The notes under the pieces: model-generated
Told to the model about the DNA's origin: nothing
Seen by the model: only the letters and a program-made list of their open reading frames with translations
The model's database searches: none
Part shown: positions 1 through 5,584 of the stretch, in pieces
Layout: each line of letters opens with the position of its first letter
Numbering within the stretch: position 1 is the first letter of the stretch
NCBI GenBank assembly: GCA_026981635.1
Contig: JALSIF010000281.1
Location: 1 to 10,523 of the forward strand
Origin: JALSIF01 sp026981635 [NCBI: bacterium]
GTDB taxonomy: Bacteria > 4484-113 > JALSIF01
Direction: 5' to 3'
Length of the DNA: 10,523 nt
Made by a program: the position numbers and the translations under genes

Positions 1-243
1 GTCCCCGCTGGACAGCCCCTTAGCGTGGGGCAGCCCTACACCTTCTATGCCCAGGTGGACAATGTGATGGGGCTGGCGGGCACCCAGGTGGAGATCAACT
101 GGGACATCAACGGCCAGCCCTTCAGCGGCCAGATCGTGGAGATGACCTTCAACAACCCAGGCACCAACATCCGCGCCCTGGTCACCGTCACCGAGGGCAA
201 CCGTACCCCCGCCCTGGATCAGGTTATCTTCAACGTCCAGTAG
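1..243 (+). CDS. C-terminal fragment of a probable exported Ig-like-fold protein (5' end outside window)
   Basis: The frame is open from base 1 and ends at the TAG at 241-243, giving 80 visible residues. A GTG lies at position 25, but the frame continues unbroken upstream of it, so this is read as the tail of a longer gene. The visible sequence alternates hydrophobic and polar residues (YTFYAQV, VEINWDING, IVEMTF, IRALVTV, DQVIFNV) with turn-rich Gly/Asn/Pro links. That is the look of a single beta-sandwich domain of the PKD/Ig-like or cadherin-like kind found at the C-terminus of surface and S-layer-associated proteins. No catalytic motif, membrane anchor or sorting signal is visible. A strong hairpin follows closely, so this is the last gene of its transcript. 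The domain type is inferred from pattern only, and the function of the whole protein cannot be told. Confidence 0.7.
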   Translation, partial: VPAGQPLSVGQPYTFYAQVDNVMGLAGTQVEINWDINGQPFSGQIVEMTFNNPGTNIRALVTVTEGNRTPALDQVIFNVQ

Positions 244-268
244 AGGGCAGCTTAAATCAGGAGTTGTG

Positions 269-315
269 GGCCGCCTGCCAGCAAGGAGGGGGGCAGGCGG
301 CCTTCCTCTTTCTTC
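269..315 (+). terminator. Rho-independent-type terminator
   Basis: An 11-bp perfect inverted repeat, GGCCGCCTGCC at 269-279 and GGCAGGCGGCC at 292-302, encloses a 12-base purine-rich loop. It is followed by a pyrimidine/T-rich run (TTCCTCTTTCTTCCC). It lies 25 bases after the stop of the upstream partial gene. The tail is not a pure T tract, so termination may be incomplete. Confidence 0.75.
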
Positions 316-367
316 CCTCAATGGCGTGCGGGGGATGGCCGATTAACTTCGTATGGAGCGGAGAGAG

Positions 368-439
368 AGCCGGTGGTCGGATTCGAACCGACGACCTGCT
401 GATTACGAATCAGCTGCTCTACCACTGAGCTACACCGGC
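368..439 (-). tRNA. tRNA-Thr (anticodon CGT)
   Basis: The reverse complement folds as a full cloverleaf. It has a 7-bp acceptor stem (GCCGGTG/CACCGGC), a D arm GCTC-AGTGGTA-GAGC, a 5-bp anticodon stem GCTGA/TCAGC with loop TTCGTAA (anticodon CGT, reading ACG), and a T arm GTCGG-TTCGAAT-CCGAC. G1-C72 and C2-G71 agree with bacterial Thr identity. The 3' CCA is not encoded: the bases after the discriminator read CTC, so a CCA-adding enzyme is required. The discriminator is T rather than the A seen in E. coli tRNA-Thr. The gene lies antisense to an open frame that runs on into the next plus-strand gene. Confidence 0.96.
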
Positions 440-453
440 TCAGGTGCGAGGGG

Positions 454-486
454 TCTAGATTCTATTTACCCCCGAGGCTGCGTCAA
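454..486 (-). promoter_or_regulatory. Sigma-A-type promoter of tRNA-Thr
   Basis: On the minus strand there is a -35 box TTGACG (486-481), a 16-base spacer and a -10 box TAGAAT (464-459), 19 bases before the tRNA 5' end. The sequence from the -10 onward, TAGAATCTAGA, is identical in the promoter of the second tRNA cluster at 7763-7773. The element overlaps the presumed start codon and signal-peptide codons of the plus-strand gene that follows. Confidence 0.75.
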
Positions 487-1375
487 GTGGCTAGGCTGGC
501 TCATACTAGTGGCCGCTTTCGCCCTTGCCTTTCCCCATCCGGCCCAGGCGGACGACGCCCAAGGCAGTGGGGGCAGATATCCTCCCCTGGTGGTGGAGGT
601 TGAGCCGGCGGGTCTTTTTACCTCCGGGCTGGCAGGCGCGCTGGAGGAGGCGCTGGTCTTCTGGCTTTCCCGCGACCGGGTCTTTCCGGCAGTCTATCGG
701 GCAGGTGGTGACTTGCCAGCGGAGCACCTCACCCTCCGGGTTTCGGTGGAGGGCTACCGGGTGGGCAGGTCGGAGGGGATGCTTCCCCAGCTCTCGTGGG
801 ATGGCCTTCTGAAGCTTGAGCCCCATGTGGCCGAGGTGAGCCTCACCTACCGGATTGAGGACGGGCAGGGCAGACTCGTGGAACAGGGAAACGTGCGGGG
901 CAAGGAGAGCAGGCGGGGAGAGGTGGGGGAGTTTGACCATCCTGCCGAGCTTGCCCAGGCAAGCCTGCTTGCGGGCGGGTTTGCCGAAAGCCGCCTGGGG
1001 CGGGCCCTGCGCAAGGCGGCGGCCCAGGTGGTGCTGGCCCTCTACCAGAGCTTTCCACTCCCCGAGCGCCGGGTGGTGGAGATCCTGGCCGATGGCAGGG
1101 TGGTGGTTGATGCGGGGGAGCGGGTTGGTGTCTGGCAGGGAGATAACCTCTACCTGGTTCTCTATCAGCCGGTTGAGCTTTCTCCCGGCCGGGTGGAGAT
1201 GATTCCTCTGCGCCCCATTGCCCGGCTGGTGGTGAGGCAGGTTAAGCGGGACTACTCCATTGCGGTGGTCAAGTGGAGGGAGCGGAGGTATCTTCCCCGC
1301 GACATTCTCATGCGGGAGGTGAGGGTGGAGTTTAAGGACGACCCCATCCTTCGCCGCTACCGGCGGATGCTCTAG
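464..1375 (+). CDS. Exported protein with FlgT/CsgG-like features, function unknown; likely ATT start
   Basis: This frame encodes about 303 residues if it begins at ATT 464. The N-terminus then reads as a good Sec signal peptide: R4/K8 n-region, hydrophobic core WLGWLILVAAFALAF, and an AQA cleavage site before D30. The open frame continues upstream to an ATG at 353, but that stretch is antisense to tRNA-Thr, so I reject that start. No ATG, GTG or TTG lies in frame between the tRNA and the signal peptide. ATT 464 has GAGGGG 10 bases upstream. The alternative GTG at 509 would remove the n-region. The mature protein is a mixed alpha/beta domain. From about residue 200 there is a small beta-domain of the form ILADGRVVVDAG-x-x-VGVWQGDNLYL that resembles FlgT C-terminal or CsgG-associated domains of periplasmic assembly factors. 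No lipobox is visible. Function is unknown, and the FlgT resemblance is a tentative pattern match. Confidence 0.72.
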   Translation: MYPRGCVKWLGWLILVAAFALAFPHPAQADDAQGSGGRYPPLVVEVEPAGLFTSGLAGALEEALVFWLSRDRVFPAVYRAGGDLPAEHLTLRVSVEGYRVGRSEGMLPQLSWDGLLKLEPHVAEVSLTYRIEDGQGRLVEQGNVRGKESRRGEVGEFDHPAELAQASLLAGGFAESRLGRALRKAAAQVVLALYQSFPLPERRVVEILADGRVVVDAGERVGVWQGDNLYLVLYQPVELSPGRVEMIPLRPIARLVVRQVKRDYSIAVVKWRERRYLPRDILMREVRVEFKDDPILRRYRRML

Positions 1376-1471
1376 CCCATCCCTGGCGGAACTTGCCTGC
1401 CAAGATCTGGTCTAAACCCCGGGTCAGTCTGCGGTGGGCTGATTTTCTCCCCACTAGAATTCAGGGTAGAC

Positions 1472-4066
1472 ATGATGGAGCACGAGGCGGAAAAAACGCG
1501 CATCATCTCCAAGGCTGAGGAGGCGGAGAAGACCGTCATCGGCCCCGACCGCCCCTACACCAAGCTGATTGCCAAGCCGGAAGGTGAGGCGACCATCATC
1601 GCCGAGCGTCCCCTGGGGGCGGAGGAGACGATAATTGGGGAGCCGGTCCAGGTCTCCCTGGGGGACCTTAGGCCCTACCTCTCCCTGGAATGTTTGGCCT
1701 ACAACCACTTTGCCTTGGCCGGCCAGCCCACCCAGAACTACCTGCTGGCTAACCTGAGCGCCGGCTACGAGGGAGGAACGAAGCTCGGCCGGCCGCCAGT
1801 GGCGCTGGTTTTGGTGCTGGACAAGAGCGGCTCCATGGAGGGGCGGCCGTGGGAGCACCTGATGATGGCGGTGCGCTACATCGCCTCCCAACTTACCCCG
1901 GCGGACCTTCTGGGCATCGTGGTGTTTGACGAGTATGTGGAGACCCTGCTTGAGCCCCAGCCGATGCTGGACGGGGAGGAGCCGGTGAGGATCATGGCCA
2001 AGGTCACCCCCCGTGGCACCACCAACCTCCACGCCGGCCTGGTGAGGGGGGTGGGGCTACTCAAAGATGCCAAGGCCCAAGGTGCGGTCAAGCGGATCCT
2101 GCTTTTAACCGACGGGGATGTGAACGAGGGGGTGACCGAGTACTCCCAGATCGTGATGGAGGCGCGCATCGCCCGCACCTACCAGATCGGGGTGAGTACC
2201 CTGGGGCTGGGGATTGAGTACAACGAGGAGCTGCTTACCGGCATCGCCAAGCACGGGGCGGGCAACTACCACTACATTGAGACCCCGGAGGACCTGGCCG
2301 AGGCCTTCAGCCAGGAGATGGAGAGCCTGTTTAAGGTGGTGGCCCAGGCGGCTAGCCTGACCCTGAAGCTAGGTAGGGGGGTGCGCTTTGACCGGGTCTA
2401 CGGGTTTGCCCACGAGCAGGTGGGCGACCGGGTGGAGATCGCCCTGCCCGACCTTGCGGCGGGCGAGAGCCTGCCGGTGCTTGCCAGGCTGGTGCTTGAG
2501 GGTGGGGAGCCGGGCGAGGAGACCTCGGTGGAAGTGGACCTTGCCTTCCGCTATGCGGGAAGCGATGAGGTGAGGCACCTCAGGGAGGTGGTCACCTACA
2601 CCTACACCGACGACCGCCAGAAGCTCCTGGAAGGGGTCAACCGGGCGGTGGACCGCATCATGCGGGAGAAGGATGTGGTGGAGGAGATCGCCCAGGCCAC
2701 CCAGATGATGGAGCGCGACCCCGCCTCCGCCACCCGCATCCTGGCCAAGGCCCAGGCCGAGCTGGCCAGGCGGGGCAGGGCAAGCGACGCCACCTTGATT
2801 GCCGCCGGGGTGGAGAAGGCGGAGCGGGGGGCGGTGGCCGATGCCACCAAGCTTATTTCCCAGAGCCTGTTTGCCCTGGAGCAGGGGAGGACCACGCCCC
2901 TGGGGGAGCTTGACTTGGCCAGCGAGGCGGAGGAGGCGGTAAGGCGGGCGACCGCCCCGGCAGAATTTGCCGGGGAGGAGCCGGGAGAGAAAACTATGGA
3001 AGAGAAGCATGGCCTAGTGGGCGAGGTACCGGAGGCCCGCCAGGCGGGCGGGGAGGCTGGTGAGGCGGGGAAGAAAGGCCCGGTTGCCCGGCTGGTTGAG
3101 GTGGGAGGCGGGCTTAGCTTTACCCTCTACGCCGATTCCCACTACCGCTTGGGCCGGAAGGTGGGTGAACTCATCATTCCGGAAGACATCTATGTCAGCC
3201 GATTGCATGGGGAGTTTGAGGTAAGCGGCGATGGCGTTCGTTACCGCGACCTGGGCAGCTCCAATGGAAGCGTGCTCAACGGTGAGCGGCTTCCCGCCGA
3301 GCACTGGGTGGAGCTCAATGACGGAGACACCCTCACCGTGGGACAGACCAGCCTTAGGCTGGAGATGATCGTCCCCCTGCTTCCACTTGGGGAAGGGAAG
3401 CAGGAGGCTCAGGCGGAAGAGAAGCCGGTGGTGGAGGTGGCCGAGGAAGAGGAGAAGACCGAGGAAGGGGAAGTTTCCCCCACTGAGCGGCCGGTTCCCA
3501 CCGGTGGTGAGCAGGTGGGGGAGTCGGGGGACCTTGAGGTGATGGCGGCCGCTGCCGGGGTGGGTCCGGAGGTGGGGGAGATGGCCCCGGAGGAGGAGCT
3601 GACTACCCCTACCTACCTCCTGGTCAGAGTGGAGGATGGCAGGAGCTGGCCCATAGAGCCGGGAGAGACGGTCTTTGGCCGGGGCGGCTCGGGGTGCGAT
3701 CAGGTAATTGACGGCGACGAGTACATCAGCCGGCGGCATTTTGCCATCTGCCTGGAGGCCGACGGGACCCTCTCCATCACCGACCTGGACTCCACCAACG
3801 GGACCCTGGTGGACGGCAAGGAGCTTGAGCCCCGAGTGAGCTATCCCCTGGCGCCGGGAGTGGAGATCAAGGTGGGCAAGACCACCCTTACCATCAAGGT
3901 CCCCGAGGAGCTGGTGGTGGAGGGGGAGGAGGCCGGCGAGGCCCCGCCCCAGGGAGAGGGAGAGGGAAAGGTTGAGCCTTCCTCCCCCCCGGAGGAGCTG
4001 GGTAGCTGGGAGAGTGAAGGAGGAGCTCCTGCCCCTCCCCCCCAAGAGGGGGAGGAGCAGGGCTGA
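1472..4066 (+). CDS. vWA domain protein with two C-terminal FHA domains and an N-terminal Thr-motif array
   Basis: This is an 864-residue, probably cytoplasmic protein with no signal peptide or membrane segment. Residues 1-58 carry short Thr motifs (listed as a separate feature). A vWA domain at about 108-290 has a complete MIDAS: D117-x-S119-x-S121, T183/T184 in RGTTNL, and D214 in TDGD. It should therefore bind a divalent metal and a partner protein. The region 290-400 looks like the beta-sandwich that follows vWA in the YfbK / Ca-activated chloride channel-like family, then a helical, Ala/Glu-rich stretch to about 520. FHA1 (about 540-633) keeps R562, S576-R577-x-H579 and N598-G599. FHA2 (about 713-809) keeps R737, S753-R754-x-H756 and N776-G777. 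These are the residues that contact phosphothreonine. The linker between the FHA domains and the C-terminal tail are Glu/Gly/Pro-rich and probably disordered. The ATG at 1472 follows AGGGT by a few bases, and the next codon is also ATG. The gene lies 24 bases upstream of a PP2C phosphatase gene. Together they indicate phospho-dependent protein assembly. The exact partner is unknown. Confidence 0.9.
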   Translation: MMEHEAEKTRIISKAEEAEKTVIGPDRPYTKLIAKPEGEATIIAERPLGAEETIIGEPVQVSLGDLRPYLSLECLAYNHFALAGQPTQNYLLANLSAGYEGGTKLGRPPVALVLVLDKSGSMEGRPWEHLMMAVRYIASQLTPADLLGIVVFDEYVETLLEPQPMLDGEEPVRIMAKVTPRGTTNLHAGLVRGVGLLKDAKAQGAVKRILLLTDGDVNEGVTEYSQIVMEARIARTYQIGVSTLGLGIEYNEELLTGIAKHGAGNYHYIETPEDLAEAFSQEMESLFKVVAQAASLTLKLGRGVRFDRVYGFAHEQVGDRVEIALPDLAAGESLPVLARLVLEGGEPGEETSVEVDLAFRYAGSDEVRHLREVVTYTYTDDRQKLLEGVNRAVDRIMREKDVVEEIAQATQMMERDPASATRILAKAQAELARRGRASDATLIAAGVEKAERGAVADATKLISQSLFALEQGRTTPLGELDLASEAEEAVRRATAPAEFAGEEPGEKTMEEKHGLVGEVPEARQAGGEAGEAGKKGPVARLVEVGGGLSFTLYADSHYRLGRKVGELIIPEDIYVSRLHGEFEVSGDGVRYRDLGSSNGSVLNGERLPAEHWVELNDGDTLTVGQTSLRLEMIVPLLPLGEGKQEAQAEEKPVVEVAEEEEKTEEGEVSPTERPVPTGGEQVGESGDLEVMAAAAGVGPEVGEMAPEEELTTPTYLLVRVEDGRSWPIEPGETVFGRGGSGCDQVIDGDEYISRRHFAICLEADGTLSITDLDSTNGTLVDGKELEPRVSYPLAPGVEIKVGKTTLTIKVPEELVVEGEEAGEAPPQGEGEGKVEPSSPPEELGSWESEGGAPAPPPQEGEEQG
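1490..1639 (+). repeat. Coding array of five T-x-[IL]-[IAG] motifs (putative phosphothreonine sites)
   Basis: Within the first 58 residues of the vWA-FHA protein, Thr9, 21, 30, 41 and 53 each start a motif: TRII, TVIG, TKLI, TIIA and TIIG. Four are preceded by acidic or Lys residues (EKT, EKT, EAT, EET). Spacing is 9-12 residues. FHA domains bind pThr and often select the residue at +3, so these look like kinase targets that the protein's own FHA domains could dock on. Similar TxLG-type tails occur before FHA domains in other bacteria. Phosphorylation itself is inferred. Confidence 0.5.
4028..4061 (+). promoter_or_regulatory. Strong GC hairpin at the 3' end of the vWA-FHA gene
   Basis: CCTGCCCCTCCCCC (4028-4041) pairs with GGGGGAGGAGCAGG (4048-4061) in a 14-bp stem with one mismatch and a 6-base loop. 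It ends three bases before the TGA stop and 30 bases before the PP2C start. No T tract follows, so it is not a classical terminator. It could damp or process the transcript between the two genes. It also simply encodes a Pro/Glu-rich tail, so chance formation from codon bias is possible. Confidence 0.4.
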
Positions 4067-4090
4067 TAGAGGGTCTAAGATTTCCCCTTG

Positions 4091-5584
4091 ATGATGGGGC
4101 CAACTCAACCTGAACCGGCAGACCCCACGGGCGTCATCCTCTACCGGACCAGCCTGGGGAGTACCTCGCTTGCCACCTCGGGCAATGGAGCCAGTGTCTG
4201 CCGCTGGGAGGCTGGCGAGGGGCTGCCCACCGAGGCGGTCAGCCGGCTGACCAACCTGCTGCTGCTTCACGAGGACCATCCCCTGATCCGGGTGAGGGAC
4301 TTTGTCAGCCACCCGGAGGCCAGGCTGATGGTGGACCTGGAGCCGGTGGAGTTTACCCTCGCCCAGGTCCTTTCCGGCGAGGTGTGGGCCCGGCCGGTGG
4401 CGGTGCTTGGCGCCCTTTGCGAGCTTGACCGGCAGATGGTGGAGCTTTCTGGCGAGGCAGGCGGCCTGCCCCCGCTTCCCGCCCCCGAGCAGGTCGGTTT
4501 TGAGCTGGCCGGAGAAGGGCTTGCCGCCCAGGATCTGGTCCCCCGCCTGCTGGCCCCGGAGCTCCTGGTGGCGGGGGATGAACTGGGCTCTGAGGAAGGG
4601 GCCGGAGAGCAGGCCGGGGAGGGGCTCTTGGTGCGCCTCTCCCGGTGGCTGAGGGAGGTGCCGGTTTGCTTTGGCGAGGGCCACCGCGAGCTGGCCGACT
4701 TTCTGGCCGAGGCGGGAGGGGAGGTGAACCGGGCCGGCTCACTCCATCCCCTCCTGGCGGAGGTGGGGATTAACCTTGGGCTTAGTGCCGAGACTTCGGT
4801 GGGGCTGGTGAGGGAACAGAACGAGGACCGCTACTTCACCTCCCTTACCGTGGTGGGGGAGCCGGAGAGGCTGGTGGGAGTGATCCTGGTGTGTGACGGG
4901 ATGGGCGGCCACGCCGCCGGGGAGGTGGCAGCCGACCTGGCCAGCCGCTACATGGGAGCGATGCTCACCACCCACGCTCTCACCTTTGATGCCCGCCACG
5001 ACCACCGGGTTGAGATCCAGGGCTATGTGGACTGGGTGGCGGAGAAGCTCTCCTCCATGGCGGCGGAAAGGCCCGAACTTGCCGGCATGGGGACCACCCT
5101 AAGCGGGGGGCTGGTGGTGGAGCGGGAGGGCTTTGGGGCGGACGGCCTGGTGGTTAACCTGGGTGACAGCCGCACCTACCTTTACTCCGCCGGCAGGCTG
5201 ATACGCCTCACCCGCGACCACGACGCGGCCAGCGAGATGGTGGCCCGGGGAGAGATGAGCGAGGAGGAGGCCCGCTCCAGTGGCTACTCCAGCATGCTCA
5301 CCCGCTGCCTATGTGCCGAGCCCTCCAACCGGGAGGTGGATGTCTTCTCCCTCACCCTGGGGGGAGGAGAGGCGCTCATTGCGGCAAGCGACGGACTAAC
5401 CGACCTGGTGGAGGATGGGGTCATCTTGCGGATCCTCGCTGAGGCCCACTCCCCCGACCAGGCGGCTGAGCTCCTGGTGGAGGAGGCCAACCGCCGGGGT
5501 GGCTTTGACAACTCAACCGTGCTGGTGCTCACCCTCTCCTGGCTGGTGCCAGAGTTTGCTGAGGGAGAAGAGGAAGAGGGGTGA
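4091..5584 (+). CDS. PP2C-family Ser/Thr protein phosphatase with a degenerate kinase-like N-terminal region
   Basis: A 497-residue protein predicted to dephosphorylate pSer/pThr with two metal ions, in the cytoplasm. The PP2C domain occupies about 230-485 and is complete: QNED with D246, CDGMGGH with D269-G270, GMGTTLSG, NLGDSRTYLY with D359, SDGLTD with D434, and GFDN with D473-N474. The first 225 residues are not part of PP2C. They follow the rhythm of a eukaryotic-like kinase (LLLHEDHPLIRVRDF, then RLMVDLEPVEFTLAQVL, a helix, then a LPPLPAPEQVGFEL-like stretch). However, no Gly loop, catalytic Lys, HRD or DFG is present, so any kinase fold would be inactive. ATG 4091 is chosen; TTG 4088 and ATG 4094 are adjacent alternatives, and the ribosome site (GAGGG at about 4069) is weak and distant. 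The acidic C-terminus ends in GEEEEG. It follows the vWA-FHA gene and its last bases overlap the next gene by 4 bp. It probably reverses phosphorylation read by the FHA domains. Confidence 0.93.
   Translation: MMGPTQPEPADPTGVILYRTSLGSTSLATSGNGASVCRWEAGEGLPTEAVSRLTNLLLLHEDHPLIRVRDFVSHPEARLMVDLEPVEFTLAQVLSGEVWARPVAVLGALCELDRQMVELSGEAGGLPPLPAPEQVGFELAGEGLAAQDLVPRLLAPELLVAGDELGSEEGAGEQAGEGLLVRLSRWLREVPVCFGEGHRELADFLAEAGGEVNRAGSLHPLLAEVGINLGLSAETSVGLVREQNEDRYFTSLTVVGEPERLVGVILVCDGMGGHAAGEVAADLASRYMGAMLTTHALTFDARHDHRVEIQGYVDWVAEKLSSMAAERPELAGMGTTLSGGLVVEREGFGADGLVVNLGDSRTYLYSAGRLIRLTRDHDAASEMVARGEMSEEEARSSGYSSMLTRCLCAEPSNREVDVFSLTLGGGEALIAASDGLTDLVEDGVILRILAEAHSPDQAAELLVEEANRRGGFDNSTVLVLTLSWLVPEFAEGEEEEG

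Noticed and set aside
1455-1460. TAGAAT on the plus strand 11 bases before the vWA-FHA start, like the tRNA -10 boxes
   Set aside because: No -35 box is found at 16-18 bases (GGTGGG there), and the start site would leave almost no leader. It overlaps the ribosome site region.
1454-3010. Minus-strand frames (1454-2032, 1876-2178, 2369-3010) opposite the vWA gene
   Set aside because: They are shadows of the plus-strand coding sequence, where MIDAS motifs fix the real frame.
3014-4684. 556-residue open frame on the minus strand opposite the vWA-FHA and PP2C genes
   Set aside because: It is His/Gly/Leu/Pro-rich low-complexity sequence mirrored from two well-supported plus-strand genes, spans their junction, and shows no domain.
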